Shown here: positions 7,516 through 14,078 of the stretch, one piece after another
Numbering within the stretch: position 1 is the first letter of the stretch
Layout of the letters: every line of letters begins with the position of its first letter
NCBI GenBank assembly: GCA_030147065.1
Contig: JASLAP010000625.1
Span: forward strand, 1-28,637
Source of the DNA: Pseudonocardia sp.
GTDB taxonomy: Bacteria; Actinomycetota; Actinomycetes; Mycobacteriales; Pseudonocardiaceae
DNA: 28,637 bases
Direction: 5' to 3'
The notes under the pieces: model-generated
Told to the model about the DNA's origin: nothing
The model's input: only the letters and a program-made list of their open reading frames with translations
Databases searched by the model: none
Position numbers and translations under genes: made by a program

Positions 7516-8286
7516 CTACCGGTCCACCGAGCCGGCCGCCTCGATCCCGTCCAGTACCAGCGCCAGCCCGGCGTCGAACCGGTCGAGCGCGCGCTGGAGG
7601 GTGTAGGGCACGTCGGTCCGCGACGGGGCGAAGGCGCCGGCTGCGTCCAGGGCGGACAGCCGGGGGTAGCGGCCGCCGGCGAAGTGCTCGTCGAGCAGCG
7701 GCGCGCGGGCCTGCCACCACTCGTCGTCGGTGCGGCCGGTGCGCGCCGCCGCCTGCTCGGCCTCGACGACGACCGCCCCGGCCCCGCGCACGTAGGCGTC
7801 CAGCGTGGCCACGGCCTCGACGGTGCCGCGCGGGGTCAGGCCCAGGCCGTCGAGCAGGCCGACGGCGGCCTCGTAGCGGGCCAGCACACCGGGGCCGAGG
7901 ACCTCGCGGGACATGGCGACCTGCAGCACCCACGGGTGGCCGCGCAGGAGATCGAGGTCGTCGGTGGCGTAGTCGATCAGGGCGGAGCGGGGGTCGTCAC
8001 CGCGGTCGGGCAGCGGCTGGGCGCCGACCAGGCGGTCGACCATCAGCTCCAGCAGCTCGGCCTTGCCCGGCAGGTAGGTGTAGAGCGACGCGGTGCCGAC
8101 GCCCAGGCGCTGAGCGACCGCGCGCATGGACAGGGCGGCGACGTCGCCCGCGTCGGCGACCGCGATGGCCACGTCGACGACCTGGTCGATGGTGAACCGC
8201 TGCTTCGGGCCGCGGCGCCGGGCGCCGCCGGTGCGCCACAGCAGCTCCGTGGTCCGCGCCGGGTCGCCGCGGCCCGCGTACTCCAT
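7516..8286 (-). CDS. TetR-family transcriptional regulator
   Basis: The protein is 256 aa. An N-terminal extension (about 1-30) precedes the TetR DNA-binding domain: RFTIDQVVDVAIAVADA helix, then ALSMRAVAQRLGVGTASLYTYLPGKAELLELMVD, which is the classic helix-turn-helix with the conserved L-Y-x-Y-x-x-x-K. The C-terminal half has the layout of the TetR_C class seen with drug and metabolite sensors, and its ligand cannot be predicted. ATG 8286 is the only good start. It is divergent from the VOC gene over 42 bases containing an 18-bp palindrome at 8309-8326, so it most likely represses that gene and itself. Confidence 0.93.
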   Translation of the reverse strand: MEYAGRGDPARTTELLWRTGGARRRGPKQRFTIDQVVDVAIAVADAGDVAALSMRAVAQRLGVGTASLYTYLPGKAELLELMVDRLVGAQPLPDRGDDPRSALIDYATDDLDLLRGHPWVLQVAMSREVLGPGVLARYEAAVGLLDGLGLTPRGTVEAVATLDAYVRGAGAVVVEAEQAAARTGRTDDEWWQARAPLLDEHFAGGRYPRLSALDAAGAFAPSRTDVPYTLQRALDRFDAGLALVLDGIEAAGSVDR

Positions 8287-8308
8287 CCGACCCCTCCCCA
8301 AAAACTCC

Positions 8309-8326
8309 GAACGATGTACGGTGTTC
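8309..8326. promoter_or_regulatory. Palindromic TetR operator overlapping the VOC promoter
   Basis: GAACGATGTACGGTGTTC is an 18-bp dyad of form GAAC-N3-GTAC-N3-GTTC. It contains TACGGT (8317-8322), a plausible -10 box, seven bases before the GTG at 8329. A repressor bound here would cover the -10 element of the VOC gene and lie 23 bases upstream of the tetR start. Confidence 0.65.
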
Positions 8327-8328
8327 CG

Positions 8329-9021
8329 GTGCACGCCCGGACGATCCCCATCCTCGCCTGTCGCCACCTCGACGACGTGCTGCCCTTCTACCAGGCCCTC
8401 GGGTTCACCCAGACCTACCGGCAGGCCCGGCCCAACCCCTACCTCGCCCTCCAGCGCGGCCCCGTCGACCTGCACTTCGCCGGGGTCGAGGGGTACGACC
8501 CGACGGCGTCGCTCGGCAGCGTGATCATCCTGGTGGCCGACCCACCGGCCCTGTTCGACGAGTTCGCGGCGGGCCTGCGCGCGGCCTACGGGAAGCTGCC
8601 CGTCGCCGGCATCCCGCGGATCACCCGACCCCGCCGCAAGCAGGGCACCGCGCCCGGCTTCACCGTCGTCGACCCGGGCGGCAACTGGCTGCGGGTGAGC
8701 GCGGACAAGGCCGACGACGCGCCGGACGGCCGGCTCGCCCGGGCGCTGGCCAACGCCGCCCGGCAGGGCGACGCGCACGGCGACGTCGACGCGGCCGTCT
8801 CCGTGCTGGACGCCGCGCTCGCCCGGCACGCCGACGCGCCGGCCGTCGAACGGGTGCCCGCGCTGGTCTACCTCGCCGAACTGCTCGGGCGGAACGGCGA
8901 CCGCGAGCGTGCCGCGCGGACGCTGGCGGCCCTGCGCACCCTCCCCCTCGACGACGCCGAACGCGCCGCCGTCGCCGGTGATCTCGCCGCCGCGGCCGAG
9001 ATCGAGCACGACCTCGGGTAG
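8329..9021 (+). CDS. VOC (glyoxalase/bleomycin-resistance) domain protein with helical C-terminal extension
   Basis: The product is 230 aa. Residues 4-125 form a VOC unit: IPILACRHLDDVLPFYQALGF (7-27) is the first beta-alpha module, LHFAG follows, and GFTVVDPGGNWLRVS (110-124) is the last strand with the usual DP-x-GN. The domain resembles the bleomycin-resistance protein branch, which binds small ligands or metals. Residues about 130-230 are an unusual addition: Ala-rich amphipathic helices (RLARALANAA, AAVSVLDAALARHA, VYLAELLGRNGDRERAARTL) with TPR-like spacing. GTG 8329 is preferred as a leaderless start after TACGGT. ATG 8314 is in frame but lies within the operator. It is probably controlled by the divergent TetR. 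The substrate is unknown. Confidence 0.87.
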   Translation: MHARTIPILACRHLDDVLPFYQALGFTQTYRQARPNPYLALQRGPVDLHFAGVEGYDPTASLGSVIILVADPPALFDEFAAGLRAAYGKLPVAGIPRITRPRRKQGTAPGFTVVDPGGNWLRVSADKADDAPDGRLARALANAARQGDAHGDVDAAVSVLDAALARHADAPAVERVPALVYLAELLGRNGDRERAARTLAALRTLPLDDAERAAVAGDLAAAAEIEHDLG

Positions 9022-9042
9022 CCGGAAAAGCGTCGGAAGAAG

Positions 9043-9072
9043 TTGACATGTCGGAACCCTCCGACATAACGT
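9043..9072 (+). promoter_or_regulatory. Promoter and embedded palindrome for the ArsR/SRPBCC pair
   Basis: A consensus -35 TTGACA (9043-9048) is followed after 18 bases by TAACGT (9067-9072). Between and overlapping them is a perfect palindrome, ATGTCGG (9048-9054) and CCGACAT (9061-9067) around a 6-base centre. The GTG of the arsR gene begins six bases after the -10, so the transcript is likely leaderless. The layout fits self-repression by the ArsR protein. Confidence 0.75.
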
Positions 9073-9078
9073 GGCGCG

Positions 9079-9396
9079 GTGTCCGACGACGAGGTGTTCC
9101 TGGCCCTGGCCAACCCGGTGCGCCGGCGCCTGCTGGAGCTGCTCGTCGACGGGCCCCGCACGGCCGGCGACCTCGCCGCCCAGTTCGACCTCAGCCGGCC
9201 GGCCGTCGCCGAGCACCTCCAGGTGCTGCGGCGGGCGGAGCTGGTCGCCGACGAACCGGTCGGCCGGCAGCGGCACTACCACCTGACCACCGAGCCGCTC
9301 GCCCAGGTCGGGGAGTGGCTGCATCCGTTCGAGCGGATCTGGCGCGACCGGCTGCGCACGTTTGCCGACGTCATCGAGAACGAGGAGACCCCGTGA
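9079..9396 (+). CDS. ArsR-family transcriptional regulator (SRPBCC-linked type)
   Basis: This 105-aa winged-helix repressor shows VFLALANPVRRRLLELLVDG (helix 1-2), AGDLAAQFDLSRPAVAEHLQVLRRAELV (helix-turn-helix) and a wing VGRQRHYHLT. It lacks the Cys-box of metal-sensing ArsR proteins. It belongs to the common 'GR...HYHLTTEPLAQVGEWL' group that precedes SRPBCC genes. GTG 9079 follows directly after the promoter at 9043-9072. Its stop overlaps the next gene's GTG (GTGA), so the two are translationally coupled. It probably represses its own two-gene operon via the palindrome. The inducer is not evident. Confidence 0.95.
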   Translation: MSDDEVFLALANPVRRRLLELLVDGPRTAGDLAAQFDLSRPAVAEHLQVLRRAELVADEPVGRQRHYHLTTEPLAQVGEWLHPFERIWRDRLRTFADVIENEETP

Positions 9397-9812
9397 CCAG
9401 CACCCGCACCACCACCATCACCGTCGACCAGTTCGTCGCCGCCCCGCCGGCGAAGGTCTGGCGCGGCCTGACCGAACCCGAGCTGCTCGCCCGCTGGTGG
9501 GCGCCCGGCGACATCGCCCCCGTCGTCGGGCACCGCTTCCACCTGCAGATGCCCGGCTGGGGCGAGGTGCCCTGCGAGGTGGTCGAGGTCGAGCCGCCCG
9601 AGCGGTTCGTCTACACGTTCAACGGGGACTGGACGCTCACCTGGCGACTGGTCGCCGAGGGCACCGGCACCCGGTTGCTGCTCGAGCACTCCGGGTTCGA
9701 CCTCGACGACAAGCGCGACCGGGACGCGTTCGAGCGGATGGGCCCCGGCTGGCGCGACCTGGTCCTCCCCCGCCTGGCCGACCTGGCCCCGACCCTCACC
9801 GCTTCGCCGTAG
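9393..9812 (+). CDS. SRPBCC / AHSA1-domain protein
   Basis: The protein is 139 aa, one START-like helix-grip domain. ITVDQFVAAPPAKVWRGLTEPELLARWWAP (about 9-38) is the standard N-terminal strand-helix of the AHSA1 branch. TRLLLEHSGFDLDD and GWRDLVLPRLADL give the late strand and long C-terminal helix. These proteins bind hydrophobic ligands in the central cavity; the ligand is unknown here. The start is GTG 9393, overlapping the arsR stop by four bases. The 3' end overlaps the convergent dehydrogenase gene by 17 bases. Confidence 0.93.
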   Translation: MTSTRTTTITVDQFVAAPPAKVWRGLTEPELLARWWAPGDIAPVVGHRFHLQMPGWGEVPCEVVEVEPPERFVYTFNGDWTLTWRLVAEGTGTRLLLEHSGFDLDDKRDRDAFERMGPGWRDLVLPRLADLAPTLTASP

Positions 9813-10860
9813 CCGGTCGCGGGTCAGTGGCCGCGGCGAGGCGGGCGGCCAGGACGTCGGCGGGGGTGCGCCGGCTGCGGGCGGCCTCGGCGAGCAGGGA
9901 CCGCAGGGTGTCGCCGATCCCGTGGACCCGGGCCATGGCCTCGTCGTGCGTCGCCGCGTCCGCCTCCCGCAGGACCACGTAGATCGCCCCGCCGCCGTTG
10001 ACCACGACGTCGGGCGCCCAGAGGATCCCGCGCCCGGACAGCACCGCGCCGGCCTCGGGCACGGCGAGCTGGTTGTTGGCCGGTCCGACGACCGCCCGGC
10101 AGCGCAGCCGGCGGGCGACCTCGACGGTGATCAGCCCGCCCAGCGAGGCCGGCACCAGGATGTCGACGGGCAGGTCGAGCAGGGCGTCGGGCGGGACCAC
10201 CGCGATCCCCCGCTCGGCGGCCCACGCCCGGCGCACCGGATCGACGTCGGCGGCGGTGACGGCGGCTCCGGCCGCGGCCAGCCAGCCGGCCACCCGGCCG
10301 CCGACCTGCCCCAACCCGTGCACGGCGACGCTGCGCCCGGCCGGCTCCGGGCTCCCCCACAGCGCCTCGCAGACCGCCCGGACGGCGGCCACCACCCCGA
10401 TCGCGGTCGGCTCGGCGGGCTCGCCGACCCCGCCGTGCTCGGGCGGCAGGCCCATGACGTGCCGGGTCCGCTCGCGCACGGCCAGCAGGTCGGCGCCGGT
10501 CGTTCCGACGTCCTCGCCGACGTGGTAGCGCCCGCCCAGCTCCTCGACCAGATCGCCCAGGTCGTGCATCAGGTCGCGGCGGCGCCCCGAGTCCAGGCGC
10601 AGCCCCGGGGGCAGCGGCAGGACGGTCTTGCCACCGCCGTGCGGCAGCCCCGCCACCGCGCACTTGGCCGTCATCGCCGCGGACAGCGCCAGCGCGTCCC
10701 GCAGGCCGTCGCGCCAGTCGGGGTAGGTCCACATCCGGCAGCCGCCGACGGCCGGGCCGGCCGCCGTCGAGTGCACGGCCAGCACCACCGGCAGCCCGGA
10801 CCGCTCGCCCCGGCGGAGGACGACCCGCTCGTGCTCCCAACCGTTCGGTTGTTCGGTCAT
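9796..10860 (-). CDS. Leucine/valine dehydrogenase (Glu/Leu/Phe/Val dehydrogenase family)
   Basis: This 354-aa NAD-dependent enzyme reversibly deaminates branched-chain amino acids to 2-oxo acids, feeding catabolism or supplying branched fatty-acid starters. The N-terminal catalytic domain has AVGGCRMWTYPDW (37-49), MTAKCAVAGLPHGGGKTVL with Lys66 and Lys78 at the positions of the substrate and catalytic lysines, and EDVGTT with Asp117. The Rossmann domain carries GLGQVGGRV (182-190), ADVD and the GPANNQL motif. The length fits LeuDH/ValDH rather than the longer GluDH. The divergent Lrp-type regulator, 79 bases away, supports an amino-acid catabolic role, as for vdh or bkd genes in other actinobacteria. 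Leu versus Val preference cannot be read from sequence. ATG 10860 is clear; the gene's end overlaps the SRPBCC gene. Confidence 0.92.
   Translation of the reverse strand: MTEQPNGWEHERVVLRRGERSGLPVVLAVHSTAAGPAVGGCRMWTYPDWRDGLRDALALSAAMTAKCAVAGLPHGGGKTVLPLPPGLRLDSGRRRDLMHDLGDLVEELGGRYHVGEDVGTTGADLLAVRERTRHVMGLPPEHGGVGEPAEPTAIGVVAAVRAVCEALWGSPEPAGRSVAVHGLGQVGGRVAGWLAAAGAAVTAADVDPVRRAWAAERGIAVVPPDALLDLPVDILVPASLGGLITVEVARRLRCRAVVGPANNQLAVPEAGAVLSGRGILWAPDVVVNGGGAIYVVLREADAATHDEAMARVHGIGDTLRSLLAEAARSRRTPADVLAARLAAATDPRPATAKR
10843..10857. repeat. Direct heptamer repeat at the dehydrogenase start
   Basis: GTTCGGT occurs at 10843-10849 and 10851-10857, an 8-bp period, right at the dehydrogenase start codon. 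It lies within the first codons of the gene on the minus strand. It may be chance or a secondary Lrp contact site. Confidence 0.3.
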
Positions 10861-10902
10861 GGACGCCAGCCAAGCGCAGCCGGACGGCGGCTGGGTGGGG
10901 AA

Positions 10903-10940
10903 CCGACCGCACGGTCGGAAACGGGCGCAGAATCCGACCG
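10903..10940. promoter_or_regulatory. Candidate Lrp-type binding region between dehydrogenase and regulator
   Basis: CCGACCG (10903-10909) and CGGTCGG (10912-10918) form a perfect 7-2-7 dyad. A third CCGACCG half-site lies at 10934-10940, ending at the GTG of the regulator. Three half-sites in a 79-bp divergent region suit an Lrp/AsnC octamer, which usually reads repeated sites. Confidence 0.55.
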
Positions 10941-11395
10941 TGGACGAACTTGATTCGGCGATCCTGGCGCTCCTGCAGGCGGATGCGCGGCAGACCAACC
11001 GGGAGCTGGCCCGGCGCCTCGGCGTGGCCGCGTCGACCTGCCTGCAGCGGGTGCGCAGCCTGGTGCACCGCGGGGTGATCCGCGGCTTCCGGGCCGAGGT
11101 CGACCTGCTCGCGCTCAACCGCGGCGTGCAGGCCATGGTCATGGTGCAGGTGCGGCCGCTGCAGCGCCGGGTGATCGACGAGTTCAAGGAGGCCACCGCG
11201 GCCATGCCCGAGGTGCTCTCGGTGTTCGTGCTGGCCGGCAGCGACGACTTCCTGGTCCACGTGGCCGTCCCCAGCCTGGACCACCTGCACGGCTTCCTGG
11301 TCGACCGGCTCAGCCAGCGCCGCGAGGTGATCAGCTTCCGCACCTCGGTGATCTACCAGCAGGTGCACAACCCGGTGCTCACGGCTCTGCCCTGA
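10940..11395 (+). CDS. Lrp/AsnC-family transcriptional regulator
   Basis: The protein is 151 aa, the standard length. The N-terminal helix-turn-helix reads VDELDSAILALLQADARQTN, then RELARRLGVAASTCLQRVRSL (about 20-42). A beta-alpha-beta RAM ligand domain follows: VQAMVMVQVRP, VLSVFVLAGSDDFLVHVAVP with the conserved Gly-x-x-D-(F/Y) ligand loop, and the last strand SFRTSVIY. GTG 10940 gives the usual (M)-D-E-L-D start and excludes about 27 low-quality upstream residues. It likely responds to a branched-chain amino acid and controls the divergent dehydrogenase. Its 3' end overlaps the convergent tetR gene by 17 bases. Confidence 0.95.
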   Translation: MDELDSAILALLQADARQTNRELARRLGVAASTCLQRVRSLVHRGVIRGFRAEVDLLALNRGVQAMVMVQVRPLQRRVIDEFKEATAAMPEVLSVFVLAGSDDFLVHVAVPSLDHLHGFLVDRLSQRREVISFRTSVIYQQVHNPVLTALP

Positions 11396-11939
11396 GCGCC
11401 GCGCGGACCATCGCGGTGAAGACCTCCTCGACCTCGGCCGGGGTGGCCGCGGCCAGTGCCGGGGTGTCGACCACCGAGCGCAGCACCGAGACGCCCAGCA
11501 GCAGGGCACCGACCATCTCGCTGCGCAGGGCGGCGTCGGGCCGGGCGGACAGCGCGGCGAGGTCGGCCAGCAGGCCCTCGCACATCTGGCGCTGCAACTG
11601 CAGCCGGGCCGGCTCGTGCCCGGACGAGCGCAGCAGCGCGAGCAGCGGGTGCTCGACGCCGGGCGGCCCGTCGAGCACCCCCCGCAGCAACTGCACCGGC
11701 AGGTCCCCGGTCGGGCCGGCGTCCGTGCCGGCGCGCTCCGGCACCGCCGCGGCCTCGGCGAACAGGGCCGACTTGGAGCCGAAGTAGCGGAAGATCAGCG
11801 CCGGGTCGACCCCGGCGTCGGCGGCCACGTCGCGCACGCTGACCCCGTCGAACCCGTGGGCGGCGAACCGGCGGCGGGCCGCGTCGAGCAGTGCGGTGCG
11901 GGTGGCGGCGCGGTCGCGGCGGCGGGTCGGTCCGGGCAC
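11379..11939 (-). CDS. TetR-family transcriptional regulator
   Basis: The protein is 186 aa with a GTG start (VPGPTRRRDRAATRTALLDAA). The DNA-binding domain is complete: RRRFAAHGFDGVSVRDVAADAGVDPALIFRYFGSKSALFAEA (about 22-63), with the F-R-Y-F-x-S-K signature. The C-terminal domain resembles the common class in which the middle helix reads E-x-x-P-L-x-A-L-L-R-S. It is divergent from the SDR-fold gene; the 85-base gap holds two related palindromes (11953-11968 and 11998-12013) around a clear promoter, so it probably represses that gene and perhaps itself. Confidence 0.93.
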   Translation of the reverse strand: MPGPTRRRDRAATRTALLDAARRRFAAHGFDGVSVRDVAADAGVDPALIFRYFGSKSALFAEAAAVPERAGTDAGPTGDLPVQLLRGVLDGPPGVEHPLLALLRSSGHEPARLQLQRQMCEGLLADLAALSARPDAALRSEMVGALLLGVSVLRSVVDTPALAAATPAEVEEVFTAMVRAALRAEP

Positions 11940-11952
11940 GGCCGGAGCCTAA

Positions 11953-12013
11953 GTCATCGACCGTTGACATGGTTGCGCGGACCCGGCTAGCGTCCAAGTC
12001 ATCAACCGATGAC
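11953..12013 (+). promoter_or_regulatory. SDR promoter with two operator copies
   Basis: The -35 TTGACA (11964-11969) and -10 TAGCGT (11988-11993) are 18 bases apart. The 16-bp elements GTCATCGACCGTTGAC (11953-11968) and GTCATCAACCGATGAC (11998-12013) differ at two positions and are spaced 45 bp apart. The second is a perfect GTCATC-AACC-GATGAC palindrome. The first covers the -35 and the second lies just after the -10, before the GGAGG RBS at 12016-12020. This is a textbook repressor layout for the divergent TetR. Confidence 0.8.
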
Positions 12014-12024
12014 CTGGAGGCGCG

Positions 12025-12864
12025 GTGCACCGCACGATCGTGATCACCGGCGGTACCCACGGGATCGGGCTGGCCCTGGCCCGGCAGCGGCTGCAGCGCG
12101 GCGACACGGTGGTCGCGGTGGCCCGGAACCCGGAACGGGGGCGCCGGTTCGTCGACGACGGCGGCCCGGGCGCGCACTTCGTCCCGGCCGACCTGGCCAC
12201 GATCGCCGGCACCCGGGCCGCCGCGGCCACCATCGCCGCCTCCCACGCGTCGATCGACGCGCTGGTGCTCGGCGCGCACCAGGGGTTCGCCGGCCGGACC
12301 GAGACCGTCGACGGCCTGGAGACCACGTTCGCGCTGTACTACCTGAGCCGCTACCTGATGCTGCACGCGCTGGCCGAGCCGTTGTCCCGGGCGCCGCAGG
12401 GGGTGGCGATCACCCTGGGCGGCGCCGGGATGACCGCGGGCCGCATCCACTGGGACGACCTGCAGCTGCGCGGGCGGTGGTCGGCGGTCCGGGCCAACCT
12501 GCAGGCCGGGCGGGCCAACGACCTGCTCTGCGTGGCCTTCGCCGAGCAGCACCCCGACCTGCGCGCGGTGACCTACAACCCGAGGTTCGTCGACACCCGC
12601 CCGTTCGTCGGGATGCCCCGGCCGTGGCGCACCGTGGCCGAGCTGGCCGCGGCAGCGGTCGGGGCTCCGCCGCAGCGGGCCGCCACCGCGCTCGGGGCGC
12701 TGATCGACACGCCGCCGGCCACGGCGTTCAGCGGGCAGCGCCGCAGCGGCTCCGGCAACCGGGCGTTGGATGCGGGCTTGCGCACGTTCGACCCGGCGGC
12801 CGCCCGGCGGCTCGACGCGGTCACCCGGGACCTGCTGGCCGAGCGCGGCGCCGCCGCACCGTGA
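12025..12864 (+). CDS. SDR-fold protein lacking the canonical catalytic triad
   Basis: The product is 279 aa with a Rossmann fold: IVITGGTHGIGLALA has the TGxxxGIG nucleotide loop (8-15) and a helix start, RN at about 34-35, and ADLA at 55-58 in the D-x-A/V position. The active site looks changed. Where classical SDRs have a catalytic Ser after the fifth strand it reads AITLGGAGM (128-136), and where Y-x-x-x-K is expected it reads RANLQAGRANDLL (156-168), with Asn158 and Gly162 in place of Tyr and Lys. The GRIHWDDLQLRGRW segment before it is recognisable in a branch of actinobacterial SDR-like proteins that, as far as I recall, shares this change. It may bind NAD(P) without classical chemistry. 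GTG 12025 follows GGAGG. It is controlled by the divergent TetR. Confidence 0.85.
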   Translation: MHRTIVITGGTHGIGLALARQRLQRGDTVVAVARNPERGRRFVDDGGPGAHFVPADLATIAGTRAAAATIAASHASIDALVLGAHQGFAGRTETVDGLETTFALYYLSRYLMLHALAEPLSRAPQGVAITLGGAGMTAGRIHWDDLQLRGRWSAVRANLQAGRANDLLCVAFAEQHPDLRAVTYNPRFVDTRPFVGMPRPWRTVAELAAAAVGAPPQRAATALGALIDTPPATAFSGQRRSGSGNRALDAGLRTFDPAAARRLDAVTRDLLAERGAAAP

Positions 12865-12868
12865 CGGT

Positions 12869-13474
12869 TCAGCCCGCCGGCCCGAACACGCGGTCCAGGA
12901 AGTGGTCCACGGTCGCCGTCACCTGCTCGGCCGTGCGCGCCCCCAGCAGCAGCGCGGTCGACTGGGCGTCGATCAGCGACCAGAGCACCACCGCCTCCTG
13001 GTCCACGTCGACCCCGTCGGCGAGCAGCCCGTCGCGCTGCGCCGCGGCGAGCTGGTCGGCGAACAGGGCGTGCACCTGCGCGCCGCCGTCGGCGATGGCG
13101 GCGGCCATCCGCGGCTCGCGCAGGGCGCGCACGACGAAGGTGATGCCGGCCAGGTAGTCCTCGCGCGAGGCCGGGTCGGTGGGCACCACCTCCAGCGCGA
13201 TCGCCCGGAGCAGCTCGCGGACGGTCGGCGGGCGGCCGACCGCCTCCAGCCGGGCGAAGATCCGCTGCTCGCGGCGGCGGGCCTGGTGCTCCATGGCGAA
13301 CCCGACCATCTCGTCCTTGGTGGCGAAGTAGTGCTGCACCGCGCCCATCGAGATGCCCGCCTCCGCGGCGACGTGGCGCAGGCTCACCGCCTCCAGCCCC
13401 TCGGCCGCGGCCAGCCGCAGCAGCGCGTCGGCGATCGAGCGGCGCCGGGCGTCGTGGTCCACCTTCTTGGGCAC
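12869..13474 (-). CDS. TetR-family transcriptional regulator (BetI-like C-terminal class)
   Basis: The protein is 201 aa. The DNA-binding domain has DARRRSIADALLRLAAAEGL and SLRHVAAEAGISMGAVQHYFATKDEM (about 31-56). The M-G-A-V-Q-H-Y-F and the later 'LLLRAIALEVVPTD' layout match the BetI-type C-terminal group. GTG 13474 is set by AAAGGAG about eight bases upstream. Its promoter region is shared with the divergent PH-domain operon and has two copies of an ATGCGAYCGCAT-like operator. It ends four bases from the SDR stop, so the two genes converge. Confidence 0.93.
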   Translation of the reverse strand: MPKKVDHDARRRSIADALLRLAAAEGLEAVSLRHVAAEAGISMGAVQHYFATKDEMVGFAMEHQARRREQRIFARLEAVGRPPTVRELLRAIALEVVPTDPASREDYLAGITFVVRALREPRMAAAIADGGAQVHALFADQLAAAQRDGLLADGVDVDQEAVVLWSLIDAQSTALLLGARTAEQVTATVDHFLDRVFGPAG

Positions 13475-13489
13475 CCGGCTCCTTTCGCC

Positions 13490-13540
13490 ATGCGATCGCA
13501 TTGCCAAGACCGGTCGGCCGCCGATACGATGCGACCGCAT
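13490..13540 (+). promoter_or_regulatory. Promoter of the PH-domain operon with two operators
   Basis: ATGCGATCGCAT (13490-13501) is a perfect 12-bp palindrome. ATGCGACCGCAT (13529-13540) is a second copy with one mismatch, 39 bp on. A promoter TTGCCA (13501-13506), 18-base spacer, TACGAT (13525-13530) runs between them toward the PH-domain genes, so the two copies overlap the -35 and -10 edges. The first copy also lies 16 bases before the tetR start. Confidence 0.75.
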
Positions 13541-13565
13541 TGTAACCGACGTTCGGGGGAACGAC

Positions 13566-14078
13566 ATGACCGCGACCGTGACATCGAACGGCCGGACCCG
13601 GCTGCGCCCGCCGCGCAACCCGGTGGACCGCCGGGCCGTCGGCTGGTGGACCGCGAACGTGGCGCTGCTGGTCGCCACGCCGGTGGTGGTGCTGGTCGTG
13701 CTCGGGGTGCTGATCGCCCCGGCCCGGTTCTGGCTGCTGCTGCCGGCGGCGGTGATCACCGCCATCGGCGTGCCCGCGGCGGTGGTCCTGCCCCGGTGGT
13801 GGTTCCGGGTGCACCGGTGGGAGGTCACCGACACCGCCGTCTACACCCGCACCGGCCGGTTCTGGCAGGAGTGGCGGGTGGCCCCGATGTCGCGGATCCA
13901 GACCGTCGACACCCGCCGCGGGCCACTGGAGCAACGGTTCGGGCTGGCCACCCTGGTGGTCACCACGGCGTCGGCGAAGGGCGCGCTGACCGTGGCCGGG
14001 CTCGACCGGGCGACCGCCGAGGACCTGGCCGAGCAGCTCACCGCCACCACCCAGGCCGTCCCCGGGGACGCGACGTGA
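13566..14078 (+). CDS. Membrane protein with bacterial PH domain (bPH2/DUF304), YdbS-like
   Basis: The protein is 170 aa. Two hydrophobic segments (about 27-51 and 55-76) precede one bacterial PH-like domain: FRVHRWEVTDTAVYTRTGRFWQEWRVAPMSRIQTVDTRRGPLEQRFGLATLVVTTAS holds the bPH2 core, with the typical 'R(I/V)Q(T/H)VD...G(P/D)LER.FGLA.L' signature (about 110-131). It is the YdbS partner of a YdbT-like protein encoded next; the stop overlaps that gene's GTG by four bases. Similar pairs in Bacillus (YdbS/YdbT) are known to be membrane proteins linked to antimicrobial tolerance. ATG 13566 has GGGGGA upstream. It is regulated by the divergent TetR, judging by the operators. Confidence 0.92.
   Translation: MTATVTSNGRTRLRPPRNPVDRRAVGWWTANVALLVATPVVVLVVLGVLIAPARFWLLLPAAVITAIGVPAAVVLPRWWFRVHRWEVTDTAVYTRTGRFWQEWRVAPMSRIQTVDTRRGPLEQRFGLATLVVTTASAKGALTVAGLDRATAEDLAEQLTATTQAVPGDAT

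Noticed and set aside
5213..7933. Extended kinase frame reaching through the DsbA-family and tetR genes
   Set aside because: The upstream part is antisense or out-of-frame shadow without domains; the kinase fold begins at about 6622.
7684..8328. Upstream extension of the VOC frame
   Set aside because: It lies antisense to the TetR gene, has no recognisable domain and crosses the operator.
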